Shown here: positions 35,483 to 45,125 of the stretch, piece after piece | Numbering within the stretch: the first letter of the stretch is position 1 | Layout of the letters: every line of letters begins with the position of its first letter | From: Ruegeria sp. HKCCA6707 | GTDB lineage: Bacteria > Pseudomonadota > Alphaproteobacteria > Rhodobacterales > Rhodobacteraceae | Reading direction: 5' to 3' | NCBI RefSeq assembly: GCF_013033515.1 | Contig: NZ_WQEG01000005.1 | Coordinates: forward strand, 248,001-312,000 | DNA length: 64,000 nucleotides | The notes under the pieces: model-generated | Databases searched by the model: none | What the model was told of the DNA's origin: nothing | What the model saw: the letters and a program-made list of their open reading frames with translations, nothing else | Translations under genes and position numbers: made by a program

Positions 35483-37393
35483 ATGCGACTGCCGTATTTC
35501 ATCGTTGCGATTGTGATATTCGCGCTATCCGCGGCTCTGTCATATGTCGGGGCCGGATACGCGGTCACCCAGATCGAGGAAGAATCCGAATTTGCCGTTC
35601 GTCGCGCCCTGAACCTGGACGGTCACGATTGGGCCGAGGTGCAATCTGACGGGTTGCGCGTTGTTCTGACCGGGACCGCCCCCGATGAAGCAACCCGTTT
35701 TGCCGCCCTGACCTCTGCAGGGCGCGAGGTCGACACTTCGCGCGTCATAGACGAAATGGAAGTCGAACCCACTGCCGATCTGACCCCGCCACGCTTTTCC
35801 GCCGAAATCCTGCGCAATGACAGCGGCATCTCGATCATCGGGCTTGTCCCCGGTGCTATGGCGCGTGGCGATCTGGTCGAACGGCTGAATGCGGTGGCCC
35901 CCGGCACATCCGTATCCGACCTTATGGAAAGCGCTGACTATCCGGTGCCCAAAGGCTGGGACGAGGCCATCGACTATGCGGTTTCATCCCTGATCCGTTT
36001 GCCGCGTGCCAAGATTTCGGCCAGCCCCGGTCTGGTCAGGATCACCGCAATTGCAGAAAGCCAACGCGAGAAGGACCGGCTTGAACAGGAACTCACACGT
36101 GCCGCGCCGCCCAGCTTGCGGCTGGGCCTGTCAATCTCGGCTCCACGCCCTGTCATCACGCCCTTCACCCTTCGCTTTCTGATCGACGACAATGGCGCAA
36201 GGTTCGACGCCTGTTCAGCCCAGGATGAGGTTGCGCGCGATGCGATTGTTCAGGCTGCGCAAAACGCGGGTATGGATGAAACCTATAGCTGCACGATCGG
36301 GCTGGGCGTGCCCTCGCCCAATTGGGCCTTGGCCAGCGTGCAAAGCATAAACGCAGTGAAAGAACTGGGGCGGGGCTCGGTCACCCTGTCCGACGCTGAC
36401 ATCACCCTGATCGCAGCCAAGGGCACAAACCCCGCCCAGTTCGACCGCGTGGTGGGCGAGCTGGAAAACGCGCTGCCATCGGTCTTTGCCCTGCATGCCG
36501 TTCTTCCCGAGCCCGAGGTCGAAGAGCAAGTCGGCCCACCCGAGTTTTCCGCCACGCGCAGCCCCGAAGGCCTGGTTCAGCTGCGCGGTCGGGTCGGTGA
36601 TGAAACCCTGCGCGACATGACCGACAGCTTTTCGCGCGCAGCCTTTGGCTTTGAACAGGTCCATACGGCCACCCGCATCGCACCTGATTTGCCGCCAGAC
36701 TGGCCCATCCGCGTGTTGGCCGGGCTTGAGGCATTGGCTCAATTGAATAACGGTGCGCTGACGGTGACGCCCGACACCCTGGATCTATCCGGCATTACCC
36801 ATGACCAAGGAGCCCGAGCACGAATCGCGGGTCTGCTTTCGGAAAAACTGGGCGATGCTCAGGACTTCACCCTGTCGATCACCTATGTCGAGCCGCCAAA
36901 GCCCGAAGACGCTCTGCCCGACCCTGAGCTCTGTGAAGCACAGATCGCCGAAGTTCAGACTGGTGCGAAGATCGCCTTTGAACCGGGATCGGCCACCATT
37001 TCCGAAACCTCGCGCGATACCGTTAATCAGATTGCGGATATCCTGCGCGAATGCGGCCCGATCCGGTTGGAAATTCAGGGCCATACCGACAGTCAGGGCC
37101 GGGAAGAGATGAACCAGCAGCTCAGCCAGGCCCGCGCGCAATCGATCCTGAACGAGCTGCGCGGGCGGCGCATCCCGACCTCCAGCTATTCTGCGGTCGG
37201 TTATGGTGAAACCCAGCCCATCGCCGACAACGACACCGAGGAAGGGCGGGAAGAGAACCGGCGGATCGAATTCCGGCTGATCCGGCCCGAGCCCATCGAA
37301 CCGACCGAAACCGCGCTTGAGGCGATGGAGGCCGACGTGGACGCGCCCGAAGAGACAGACGAAGGCGCGGAACCGGATGCAGGAGACCAATAA
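35483..37393 (+). CDS. OmpA-family envelope protein with BON-like repeats
   Basis: Large OmpA-domain protein of 636 residues. One membrane anchor lies at residues about 4-25, followed by 450 residues of repeated alpha/beta units that resemble BON modules (for example LRVVLTGTAPDEATRFAAL and GLVQLRGRVGDETLRDM). A C-terminal peptidoglycan-binding OmpA domain comes next (FEPGSATISETS, then IQGHTDSQG and ARAQSILNELRGR), with an acidic tail. It probably ties the inner membrane to the cell wall. ATG 35483 has GGGGGAGA 13 bases upstream; earlier in-frame codons at 35417 and 35441 are possible. Confidence 0.87.
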   Translation: MRLPYFIVAIVIFALSAALSYVGAGYAVTQIEEESEFAVRRALNLDGHDWAEVQSDGLRVVLTGTAPDEATRFAALTSAGREVDTSRVIDEMEVEPTADLTPPRFSAEILRNDSGISIIGLVPGAMARGDLVERLNAVAPGTSVSDLMESADYPVPKGWDEAIDYAVSSLIRLPRAKISASPGLVRITAIAESQREKDRLEQELTRAAPPSLRLGLSISAPRPVITPFTLRFLIDDNGARFDACSAQDEVARDAIVQAAQNAGMDETYSCTIGLGVPSPNWALASVQSINAVKELGRGSVTLSDADITLIAAKGTNPAQFDRVVGELENALPSVFALHAVLPEPEVEEQVGPPEFSATRSPEGLVQLRGRVGDETLRDMTDSFSRAAFGFEQVHTATRIAPDLPPDWPIRVLAGLEALAQLNNGALTVTPDTLDLSGITHDQGARARIAGLLSEKLGDAQDFTLSITYVEPPKPEDALPDPELCEAQIAEVQTGAKIAFEPGSATISETSRDTVNQIADILRECGPIRLEIQGHTDSQGREEMNQQLSQARAQSILNELRGRRIPTSSYSAVGYGETQPIADNDTEEGREENRRIEFRLIRPEPIEPTETALEAMEADVDAPEETDEGAEPDAGDQ

Positions 37394-37714
37394 GTGAACC
37401 GCCAAGAATTCATCATCGCCACCGCCGTCATCCTGTTTGCCGCCTTTTGCATGGGTTGGTTCGCCAACTGGCTGGCCCACCGCCTGTCCCGCGTCCGGCA
37501 AAGCGACGTGGCCGATCTGGACCGCATGAGCCAGGAGTTACACGAAGCCGAAGAAACCCGTGATCAGGCGATCACCTATTTGCAACAACGCGAGGCGGAA
37601 CTGTCCAACCAGCTCAGCCAGGTCGAAGCCGAACTGGCCGCCGCCATGGAAGGCCTGCGTACTACACGCCAAGAGGCCGAAGAACTGCGCGAACGTCTGA
37701 ACAACGCGGATTGA
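37394..37714 (+). CDS. small membrane-anchored coiled-coil protein
   Basis: A 106-residue protein starting at GTG 37394, directly after the OmpA-protein stop codon. One membrane helix (about 7-28, IIATAVILFAAFCMGWFANW) is followed by a continuous charged coiled coil (about 36-105). The layout suggests a partner of the OmpA-family protein in the periplasm or cytoplasm. No named family recognised. Convergent with moaE. Confidence 0.8.
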   Translation: MNRQEFIIATAVILFAAFCMGWFANWLAHRLSRVRQSDVADLDRMSQELHEAEETRDQAITYLQQREAELSNQLSQVEAELAAAMEGLRTTRQEAEELRERLNNAD

Positions 37715-37720
37715 CTGCGT

Positions 37721-38164
37721 CTACCACCGGTTCAATGCGTCTTCGTCCTCGTCTTTGGCGGCGACCCATTCAGCGCCTGCGCGTGTGATTTCTTTTTTCC
37801 AGAACGGTGCGCGGGATTTGAGGTAGTCCATCAGGAACTCTGCCGCCTCAAACGCGTCCTTGCGATGGGGTGAGGCTGTCGCGACCATCATGATCCGGTC
37901 ACCCGGCGCCAGTCGGCCATGGCGGTGGATGATCAGAACGTCCCCCAAAGACCACCGCGCCATCGCATCCTCAGCAATCTTGGTCAGCGCGCGTTCGGTC
38001 ATGCCGGGATAGTGCTCGATTTCCATCACATCCAGGTCGCCCGAAGCCAGATCACGCACGACGCCGGTGAAGGTCACGATAGCTCCGTTTGCGTTATCGC
38101 CCGCGGCGAAGGCATTTGCCTCGGCCCCCAGATCGAACGGGGCTTCCTGAACCGCGATACGCAT
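37721..38164 (-). CDS. moaE: molybdopterin synthase catalytic subunit
   Basis: Large subunit of molybdopterin synthase. 147 residues with VTFTGVVRD, LEIEHYPGM-like MEIEHYPGMTE, IIHRHGRLAPGD and the active-site region SRAPFWKKE with the catalytic lysines. It follows moaD by four bases in a pgsA-moaD-moaE operon. Confidence 0.96.
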   Translation of the reverse strand: MRIAVQEAPFDLGAEANAFAAGDNANGAIVTFTGVVRDLASGDLDVMEIEHYPGMTERALTKIAEDAMARWSLGDVLIIHRHGRLAPGDRIMMVATASPHRKDAFEAAEFLMDYLKSRAPFWKKEITRAGAEWVAAKDEDEDALNRW

Positions 38165-38168
38165 CAGA

Positions 38169-38414
38169 TCAACCGCCCGTCATGGGTGGGAAGAACGCAA
38201 CCTCGCGGACGCCAGCCAGGGGCGCATCAAAGTCCGACAATTCCTGATCCAGTGCCACACGCAGGGCCGAAAGATCGGCAAAGGCCGCAGCATAGCGATC
38301 TTCGCGGGCGCTGAGTTCAGCCACCAGATCACCTACCGTCGCTGCCTGTGTTTCGACCCGTTCTTTCGGCAGGCCGATCCGTTCGCGTACCCAGGCAAAA
38401 TACAGCACGTCCAT
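38169..38414 (-). CDS. moaD: molybdopterin synthase sulfur-carrier subunit
   Basis: Ubiquitin-like sulfur carrier of 81 residues ending in the required Gly-Gly (FFPPMTGG), which is thiocarboxylated to supply sulfur to MoaE. The start MDVLYFAWVRERIGL is typical. Two bases separate it from the pgsA stop. Confidence 0.95.
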   Translation of the reverse strand: MDVLYFAWVRERIGLPKERVETQAATVGDLVAELSAREDRYAAAFADLSALRVALDQELSDFDAPLAGVREVAFFPPMTGG

Positions 38415-38416
38415 CC

Positions 38417-39085
38417 CTAGCTCTCCTTCAGATGCGGCAAGGCCTTACGTAGGTAATCATAGCCGGTGATCAATGTCAGAGCTGCCGCCAGTAAGAGCAG
38501 CCACAGACCGATCTGGCCCGACCAATACATGCCGTTGGCGTTCCAACGCAATCCGTTCACATCCTCAACCTGACCAGACAGAACCTGTTCGACCAGCGTG
38601 GCATCCATACCAAAGCTGGCCATCACCGCGTAATGTTCAAAAATGCCCTGCGAGAATAGCACCGCAATGGCCACCATCTGCGTGGTGGTTTTCCACTTCG
38701 CGAGCTTCGTAACCTTCAGCGTGCCCGCCACATCCCCCAGATATTCCCGCAGGCCCGAGACAAAGACCTCACGGAACAGGATCACCGTTGCAGGCAGAAC
38801 CAGCCACGGGGTCCAGCTGTCTTGCGAATAGCCGACGATGATCATCAGCGCGATGACCACCATGGCTTTGTCGGCAATAGGGTCCAGCATGGCGCCGATC
38901 TTGGTTTCCTGTTTCCACGCCCGCGCAAGATATCCATCGAACCAATCGGTGATCGCGGCAGTTAGAAACAGGATCAGAGCGAACCAATCGGCATAAGGCC
39001 GAGTGAAATACAAAAACATCACGGCCAGACCGGGCGCGGCCAGCAAACGCAAAACGGTCAGGATATTCGGCAAGTTCCACTTCAT
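38417..39085 (-). CDS. pgsA: CDP-diacylglycerol--glycerol-3-phosphate phosphatidyltransferase
   Basis: Makes phosphatidylglycerol phosphate in the inner membrane. 222 residues with about five membrane helices. The CDP-alcohol phosphatidyltransferase signature D-x2-D-G-x2-A-R-x8-G-x3-D-x3-D is complete, starting at DWFDGYLAR near residue 62. ATG 39085 (MKWNLPNILTVLR) matches the family start; the longer in-frame reading to 39358 is not part of the protein. First gene of the operon with moaD and moaE. Confidence 0.96.
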   Translation of the reverse strand: MKWNLPNILTVLRLLAAPGLAVMFLYFTRPYADWFALILFLTAAITDWFDGYLARAWKQETKIGAMLDPIADKAMVVIALMIIVGYSQDSWTPWLVLPATVILFREVFVSGLREYLGDVAGTLKVTKLAKWKTTTQMVAIAVLFSQGIFEHYAVMASFGMDATLVEQVLSGQVEDVNGLRWNANGMYWSGQIGLWLLLLAAALTLITGYDYLRKALPHLKES

Positions 39086-39264
39086 AGGGCGAACTCTACA
39101 TCGGCGGGATAGGACAGAAAAGCCACGCAAGCAAAAATCTGCACCAATCCCAGACGCTTGGTCCATGCTGTCGGAACAGCCAAGCACATCCATTTGCCCC
39201 TTGGCGTCGGATCGAATTGGCGTCAGATTGCCGTCGAACTGGTGGCAAGGCAAAACCGTTGAAC

Positions 39265-40149
39265 ATGACCCCCAATATTCAGACCGACGCACGTTCAAAC
39301 CTGATCGGCAGTGCGTGGATGATTGGCGCGATGGCCTGCTTTGCTTTGGAAGACGCATTCCTCAAAGCAGCCGCGACCGCGCTGCCGATCTGGCAAATCC
39401 TGGTGTTATTCGGCACAGGTGGAGCGGTCATTTTTGCGTGTGTTGCCGGTGCGCGCGGGACGCGGTTGTTTCAACCGGATGTGATGTCACCCGCTATGAA
39501 AATTCGCGCCGTGTTCGAGATTCTGGGTCGGCTGTTCTACGTGCTGGCCATAACACTGACGCCGTTATCCTCGGCCACCGTAATCCTGCAGGCCACACCG
39601 CTTGTCGTTGTTGCAAGCGCGGCGCTGTTGTTTGGCGAAACCGTTGGTTGGCGACGGTGGAGCGCCATTTTCGTTGGCCTTATCGGTGTCGTTGTCATCA
39701 TCCAGCCAACCGGCGACAGTTTCACCTTGTTGTCGTTGCTGGCCGTGCTGGGAATGTTGGGCTTTGCCGGACGAGATCTGGCCAGCCGTGCAGCACCAGC
39801 CAGCCTGGGAACCGAGGTGCTGGGGTTTTACGGTTTTGTCTGCGTCATCATCGCAGGGTTTGCCTTTCGCTTTTGGGAACAGGTGCCAGCCGCACCGTTA
39901 GAGATCTATACCAGCATATCTCTGGCCTGTGCCGTTGGTCTTGGCACGGTCGCATATTCATCTTTGATGAAAGCGATGCGCACGGGTGAAGTTCCTGCAG
40001 TGACACCCTTTCGCTATTCCCGACTTTTGTTTGGCGTCGCGTTGGGCGTGATCTTCTTTGGTGAACGGCTGGACCAAACCATGTGGCTGGGCAGCGGTTT
40101 GATTGTCGCATCGGGGCTTTACATCCTTTGGCGCGGGCGGCGCGCCTAG
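39265..40149 (+). CDS. DMT-superfamily (EamA) transporter
   Basis: Inner-membrane protein of 294 residues with about ten hydrophobic segments in two EamA repeats (the first includes [26 protein letters not shown], broken into typical helices; the second [21 protein letters not shown]). Such proteins export small metabolites; the substrate is unknown. ATG 39265 is preferred over 39217. The stop overlaps the uvrC stop tail to tail by four bases. Confidence 0.9.
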   Translation: MTPNIQTDARSNLIGSAWMIGAMACFALEDAFLKAAATALPIWQILVLFGTGGAVIFACVAGARGTRLFQPDVMSPAMKIRAVFEILGRLFYVLAITLTPLSSATVILQATPLVVVASAALLFGETVGWRRWSAIFVGLIGVVVIIQPTGDSFTLLSLLAVLGMLGFAGRDLASRAAPASLGTEVLGFYGFVCVIIAGFAFRFWEQVPAAPLEIYTSISLACAVGLGTVAYSSLMKAMRTGEVPAVTPFRYSRLLFGVALGVIFFGERLDQTMWLGSGLIVASGLYILWRGRRA

Positions 40150-42008
40150 CCCTTGTCATGGAAAAAGTCGTAAACCTTCTGCGCCAGCCCGGCTGATATC
40201 CCCTCGACCGCTTTCAGATCTGCCAGATTGGCCCGGCTGACCGCCTTGGCGCTTCCGAAATGCGCCAGCAGAGCGCGTTTGCGCGCCGCGCCGACGCCCG
40301 GGATTTCGTCTAACGGTGTCGCCCCAACTGCCTTGGCGCGCTTGGCGCGGTGGGTGCCGATGGCGAACCTATGGGCTTCGTCCCGCAGGCGCTGAACGAA
40401 ATACAACACCGGATCATTGCGTTTCAACGCAAAGGGTCGCTGACCAATGCGGTGGAATTCCTCTTTGCCGTGATCTCGGTCGATGCCTTTGGCTACGCCG
40501 ACCATTGGGATGTCTTCGATGCCATGCTCCACCATGATCTCATGCACGGCACTGACCTGACCAGCCCCACCGTCGATCAGCAACAGATCGGGCCACAGCC
40601 CCTTGTCGCGATCCGGGTCCTCCTTTTGCAGGCGCGTGAATCGGCGGGTCAGAACCTCTTTCATCATGCCGAAATCGTCGCCCGGTGTCAGGTCATCGCC
40701 CCGGATGTTGAACTTGCGATAGGCGTTTTTCATGAACCCTTCGGGGCCTGCCACGATCATACCGCCCACCGCGTTGGTGCCCTGAATATGCGAGTTGTCG
40801 TAGACCTCGATCCGACCCGGTGGACTGTCCAGATCGAAAGCTTCGGCCACCCCGCGCAGCAGCTTGGCCTGCGTCGCACTTTCCGACATGCGCCGTGCCA
40901 GAGACTCTCGCGCGTTACGTAGAGCACCGGCAACCAGTTCCTGTTTCTCGCCACGTTGCGGCACAAGGATCTCAACCCTGCGTCCAGCTTTTTCGCTCAG
41001 CGCGTCTTGCATCAGATCCGCGTTTTCGATCCCGTCTGACAGGATCAATTGCCGCGGCGGCTCCTTGTTGTCGTAGAACTGGCCAAGGAAGGCCTCCATC
41101 ACTTCGGCAGGTGACACATCCGGCCCGATGCGCGGATAGAAATCCTTATTCCCCCAGTTCTGATTGGCTCGGATGAAAAACACCTGCACACAGGCCTGTC
41201 CACTGTCCATATAGAGGCCGATCACATCCGCCTCGGCCACGCCGCGCGGATTGATGCCCTGGCTGGTCTGCACTTGCGTCAGCGCACGGATCCGGTCGCG
41301 CAAACCTGCCGCGCGCTCGAACTCCATCGCCTCAGACGCGACCATCATCTGCTCGGCCAGATCCTCTTGCACCTTGGTCGACCGGCCCGACAGGAACCGT
41401 TCCGCGTCGCGAACGCTTTCGCGGTAGTCCTCCTCCGAGATCAGCCCGACACAGGGCCCTGAACAGCGATTGATCTGATAGAGCAGGCACGGCCGCGTGC
41501 GGCTGTCGAACATGGAATCCGAGCAGTTTCGCAGCAGGAATGCCTTTTGCAACTGGTTCAGCGTCCGGTTCACCGCACCCGCGCTGGCGAAGGGACCGAA
41601 ATAGGCGCCCTTTTCCTTCTTGGCTCCGCGATGTTTCTTGATCTGTGGAAAGGCGTGATCCTTGGCAACCAGTATGTTGGGGAAGCTTTTGTCATCCCGC
41701 AGCAGCACGTTGTATTTCGGCTTGAGCTGCTTGATCAGATTCTGTTCCAGCAGCAGCGCCTCGGTCTCGGTCCGGGTGGTGAGAAACATCATCGATGCGG
41801 TCGCAGCGATCATCTTTTCGATCCGCCCTGAATGACCGGGCCGCGTGTAATTCGACACCCGAGCCTTGAGATTGCGCGCCTTGCCAACGTAAAGAACCCG
41901 GCTGTCGGCATCCAGCATTCGGTACACACCGGGCGAGCTGTCCAGGGTTTTCACATAACGCTGAATGCGGGCATAGCCGGTCTGGGGGGAATCGCTCTGG
42001 GTAGTCAT
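40146..42008 (-). CDS. uvrC: excinuclease ABC subunit C
   Basis: Nucleotide excision repair nuclease of 620 residues making the dual incision with UvrAB. Domains: GIY-YIG nuclease (about 25-105, [10 protein letters not shown] and [13 protein letters not shown]), UVR motif (about 210-245, [15 protein letters not shown]), RNase H-like endonuclease (about 395-560, [18 protein letters not shown]), and tandem helix-hairpin-helix at the C terminus ([25 protein letters not shown]). Complete. Confidence 0.97.
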   Translation of the reverse strand: MTTQSDSPQTGYARIQRYVKTLDSSPGVYRMLDADSRVLYVGKARNLKARVSNYTRPGHSGRIEKMIAATASMMFLTTRTETEALLLEQNLIKQLKPKYNVLLRDDKSFPNILVAKDHAFPQIKKHRGAKKEKGAYFGPFASAGAVNRTLNQLQKAFLLRNCSDSMFDSRTRPCLLYQINRCSGPCVGLISEEDYRESVRDAERFLSGRSTKVQEDLAEQMMVASEAMEFERAAGLRDRIRALTQVQTSQGINPRGVAEADVIGLYMDSGQACVQVFFIRANQNWGNKDFYPRIGPDVSPAEVMEAFLGQFYDNKEPPRQLILSDGIENADLMQDALSEKAGRRVEILVPQRGEKQELVAGALRNARESLARRMSESATQAKLLRGVAEAFDLDSPPGRIEVYDNSHIQGTNAVGGMIVAGPEGFMKNAYRKFNIRGDDLTPGDDFGMMKEVLTRRFTRLQKEDPDRDKGLWPDLLLIDGGAGQVSAVHEIMVEHGIEDIPMVGVAKGIDRDHGKEEFHRIGQRPFALKRNDPVLYFVQRLRDEAHRFAIGTHRAKRAKAVGATPLDEIPGVGAARKRALLAHFGSAKAVSRANLADLKAVEGISAGLAQKVYDFFHDKG

Positions 42009-42298
42009 GTTACTGGGATATGATTCTCTGCATGTGGCTGCAATCTTGTGCCGTTTAGATCAAGAGTAAACAAATCCACGACTTCTGTGGATAAGTGTGC
42101 AGATAACTTTGTAAGCTTTGGGATTTTCCCTTGATTTATGACCTGTTCGCCGATTTGCTCAAAAAATAAGCACAAATGTAAGCCATTGATTTAATGCAAA
42201 ACTTTTTCACCTTCCGAACAAGTGTATGAAAAAAAAGACAAATTTGTAACGCGTTTGTAACAGAACCGAGAGCGGTGCAAAACTTCGGTCCCCAAACG
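42009..42298. other. AT-rich intergenic region with a DnaA box
   Basis: 290 bases between the SDR gene and uvrC, both on the minus strand, visibly AT-richer than its surroundings. It holds a perfect DnaA box, TGTGGATAA (42086-42094, TTATCCACA on the other strand), and an A-run near 42228. No gene is seen. It must carry the uvrC promoter. Confidence 0.5.
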
Positions 42299-43078
42299 CT
42301 ATTCGACACCCATGACATCCGGAGTTTGCCAGCCTAGATGCTGGCCTCCGTCCACGCAAATAAGCTGTCCTGTGACTGCTGGAGCGTCCAGAAAATAGCC
42401 CAGCGCAGCGGTTATGTCCGAGGGATTCGCTCCACGCTCGAGGATCGTATTTTCGCGCTGCGACTTGAAATGGATCTCGCTCTGTCGGTGGCCTTGCAAG
42501 GTTGGGCCCGGACCGATTGCATTGACCCGAATGGCTGGTGTCAGGGCCTGCGCAGACGTACGGGTCAGCGCCCACAGCCCCATTTTGGCAATGGTGTAGG
42601 TCATGAATTCGGGCGTCAACTTACGAACACGCATGTCGACCATGTTGACGATAAGACCGGTTGCCACCGGCTCGTTCATCTCATCTGTTTCCGGCTTCAG
42701 CCCTTGCCGGGCCATTGCCTGTGTCAGCACGAAAGGGGCGCGCAAGTTGCTGTCGATGTGCCGGTCCCAGCTTTCACGCGTCGCGGTCTGAATATTGTCG
42801 TACTCAAAGATCGATGCGTTGTTCACCAAACAGGTGATTGGACCGCCCAGGGCTTCGGACGCTTGCGGCAGCAACTGAGCGATCTGTCCCTCATCCAAAA
42901 GATCCGCCTGCAAGGCAGTTGATGATCGACCCAATGCTCGGATTTCAGCAACGGTTTCGTACGCCTCGTCCGCAGATGTTGCATAGTGGACCGCCACATC
43001 CATTCCTCGACGCGCCAAATAGAGCGCCATGGCCCGACCGAGCCGTTTTCCCGCGCCAGTCACCAATGCTCGGGTCAT
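42299..43078 (-). CDS. SDR-family oxidoreductase, FolM/pteridine-reductase-like
   Basis: Short-chain dehydrogenase of 259 residues. The nucleotide-binding loop TGAGKRLGRAMA has an Arg favouring NADPH and matches pteridine reductases/FolM. NNASIFEYD, the catalytic YTIAKMGLW (Y-x3-K) and the late segment GQLICVDGGQHLGW are also present. It could reduce dihydrofolate or dihydromonapterin. This is family inference, and a general SDR remains possible. Confidence 0.87.
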   Translation of the reverse strand: MTRALVTGAGKRLGRAMALYLARRGMDVAVHYATSADEAYETVAEIRALGRSSTALQADLLDEGQIAQLLPQASEALGGPITCLVNNASIFEYDNIQTATRESWDRHIDSNLRAPFVLTQAMARQGLKPETDEMNEPVATGLIVNMVDMRVRKLTPEFMTYTIAKMGLWALTRTSAQALTPAIRVNAIGPGPTLQGHRQSEIHFKSQRENTILERGANPSDITAALGYFLDAPAVTGQLICVDGGQHLGWQTPDVMGVE

Positions 43079-43093
43079 CGCAGATCTCCGTAC

Positions 43094-44056
43094 TCAGGCT
43101 AGAAGGATAACGATATAGCCTGCATATAGCGCGGTCAGAACCAAGCCCCAAGTGCGTGTGATATCTTGTTTCAAGAACACAAAGGGCAGCAACAGAAGCG
43201 AAGCCCCAAGCATGACCCAAAGGTCAAAGTGCAAGAATTCTGGGTCCACCGGGATCCGACCAAACAGCGTTGCAATGCCGATAATGGCCAGCAGGTTGAA
43301 CATGTTCGAGCCGATGACATTGCCCAACGCCACATCCGCCTGACGACGCAAAGCGGCCATGACCGTTGTCGCCAATTCGGGCAGTGACGTACCGATTGCA
43401 ACCAAGGTCAGGCCAATCACAGTCTCGCTGACACCATACACCCGGGCGATCACGGTGGCGTTTTCCACCAACAGATGCGCCCCGACGGGCAAACCGATCA
43501 GACCTAGAACCAGATAAACCGACAGCTTCCAATAGGGCATGTTTGGATCGGCCTCATCCAGACCTTCCAACTCATCATCATCCGCGCAGGCTTCGCCACA
43601 GGCTTTGCGATGGGCATGAGCTTCGCGAAAGGCGTTTGCCAGCACCAGCCCCAAGGCCAGCAGCAAAACCGCGCCGCTAAGCAGCGTAAACACGCCACAA
43701 AACGCCAGAGCAATGAACAGTACCGTCGCAAGCAACATGAACACATAGTTCTTGCGACTGTCGCACTCACTGGTGTGCAGCGTCGCCAACAAGGCCGGTA
43801 AGCCCAATACAAGAAGGATATTCGCGGTGTTCGAGCCGACAACATTGCCCAAAGCAATGCCCGGCGCGTTTTCCTGAACCGCACTGATCGCGATCAAAAG
43901 CTCTGGTGCAGATGTCCCGAAGGCTACGATCGTCAGGCTGACAATCAGCGCAGGCACTCCAAGGCGCAGGCTCAGGTTCACTGCGCCGCGCACCAGCGCG
44001 TCTCCTGCCAACAACAGGATCAACAGCCCAAGGCCTGAAAACAGCCACGCCGTCAT
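43094..44056 (-). CDS. calcium/sodium antiporter (CaCA, YrbG-like)
   Basis: Inner-membrane cation exchanger of 320 residues with about ten segments in two inverted halves. Each half has the alpha-repeat motif: GTSAPELLIAISA with GNVVGSNTANI in the first, GTSLPELATTVMA with GNVIGSNMFNL in the second. A cytoplasmic acidic loop with several Cys and His (CGEACADDDELEGLDE) lies between the halves and may bind metal. The start overlaps the upstream peptide gene as ATGA. Confidence 0.93.
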   Translation of the reverse strand: MTAWLFSGLGLLILLLAGDALVRGAVNLSLRLGVPALIVSLTIVAFGTSAPELLIAISAVQENAPGIALGNVVGSNTANILLVLGLPALLATLHTSECDSRKNYVFMLLATVLFIALAFCGVFTLLSGAVLLLALGLVLANAFREAHAHRKACGEACADDDELEGLDEADPNMPYWKLSVYLVLGLIGLPVGAHLLVENATVIARVYGVSETVIGLTLVAIGTSLPELATTVMAALRRQADVALGNVIGSNMFNLLAIIGIATLFGRIPVDPEFLHFDLWVMLGASLLLLPFVFLKQDITRTWGLVLTALYAGYIVILLA

Positions 44057-44223
44057 CCGCGGCCTCCCTTTTCACAGGCGCAGGGGCCTTTGCCAATTCG
44101 AAACCGACCGCATCGAGGGCATTTGGCCGTGCTCAGCCGCTTTTGCCCCGGAAACCGTAGCTTGCCGAACATCGCCAACACGCCCATGCCAATCAAGAAA
44201 AAGGTGACCGCCTTGATGATCAC
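44053..44223 (-). CDS. small membrane protein with zinc-ribbon tail
   Basis: A 56-residue peptide from GTG 44223, one base after the S49 peptidase stop. One membrane helix (AVTFFLIGMGVLAMFG) is followed by CPRCGRFRIGKGPCAC, a four-cysteine zinc-ribbon-like knuckle. The stop overlaps the antiporter start as ATGA, so it is translationally coupled on both sides. The longer reading from 44262 would overlap the peptidase. Function unknown. Confidence 0.72.
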   Translation of the reverse strand: MIIKAVTFFLIGMGVLAMFGKLRFPGQKRLSTAKCPRCGRFRIGKGPCACEKGGRG

Positions 44224-44224
44224 G

Positions 44225-45022
44225 TCACAAACCGAAACGCGCGTAGGCCGCCCGCTCCTCAAGGCCTGCTATCGCGTCTTGTGCCAGCGACGCACCCAAA
44301 CGAGACCAAAGCGGCTTGCGCTGCCCATAGCGGCGGAACTTGACCTTATCGCCGAAACGTTCCTGCATCTTGGGTTTCAAATGACCAATCCCGTCGATCA
44401 AACCCAGTTCCTGCGCCCGCCGCGCCAGCCAGACCTCGCCGGTAAAAAGTTCCGCGCTTTGGTCCAGCTTATCCCCGCGCCGCGCCTTGACGTGGTCGAT
44501 GAAGTTGCCGTGGATGTCATTCAGCAAACCGATCAGGCGTGCGACATCCTCTTTCTTTTCAGGCGCAAAGGGATCGAGCATCGATTTGGATTTGCCTGCC
44601 GTATGCACCCGGCGTTCAAACCCCTGACGCGCCAGAAAAACATGGGCCCCAAAGCCCGACGAAATCACCCCGATCGATCCTAGGACCGAGCTGTCATCCG
44701 CCCAGATCTCATCAGCGGCCGCGGCCAGCCAATACCCGCCCGAGGCGGCCACATCTTCTACAAACGCAATGACGGGCACATCCAACTCTTCCGACAAGCG
44801 CCGAATCCGCGCCCCGATCAAAGAACTTTGCACAGGCGATCCGCCCGGAGAGTTCACTTCAAGCGCCACAGCAGCGGGCTTGCCCTTGCGAAACGCCTTT
44901 TCCAAAACCGGTGCAAGCGAAGCATCACTCATCGAATTGCGGCCAGCCATTCCGATGGCACCGGACAAACGAACCACGGCCACGCAGGGCTGTTTTTTGA
45001 GAAATGGCAGGCTGAACGTCAT
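44225..45022 (-). CDS. S49-family signal peptide peptidase (SppA-like)
   Basis: Short SppA-type serine protease of 265 residues that cleaves within or near membranes. The catalytic Ser is in DVAASGGYWLAAAADEI and the general-base Lys probably in AGKSKSMLDPF. NSPGGSPVQ forms the oxyanion region. There is no clear N-terminal membrane helix, so it may be soluble or peripherally bound. ATG 45022 (MTFSLPFLKKQP) is preferred to the codon at 45058. Confidence 0.9.
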   Translation of the reverse strand: MTFSLPFLKKQPCVAVVRLSGAIGMAGRNSMSDASLAPVLEKAFRKGKPAAVALEVNSPGGSPVQSSLIGARIRRLSEELDVPVIAFVEDVAASGGYWLAAAADEIWADDSSVLGSIGVISSGFGAHVFLARQGFERRVHTAGKSKSMLDPFAPEKKEDVARLIGLLNDIHGNFIDHVKARRGDKLDQSAELFTGEVWLARRAQELGLIDGIGHLKPKMQERFGDKVKFRRYGQRKPLWSRLGASLAQDAIAGLEERAAYARFGL

Positions 45023-45125
45023 GGGTGCCGATGTAGAGTGCCCCAAGTCCTTAAACAAGGGAACGCCGCTGGCATATTCACCCCCTCAAGAAAAATAGCA
45101 CTCATCATGGGTAAAAATGCAACGC

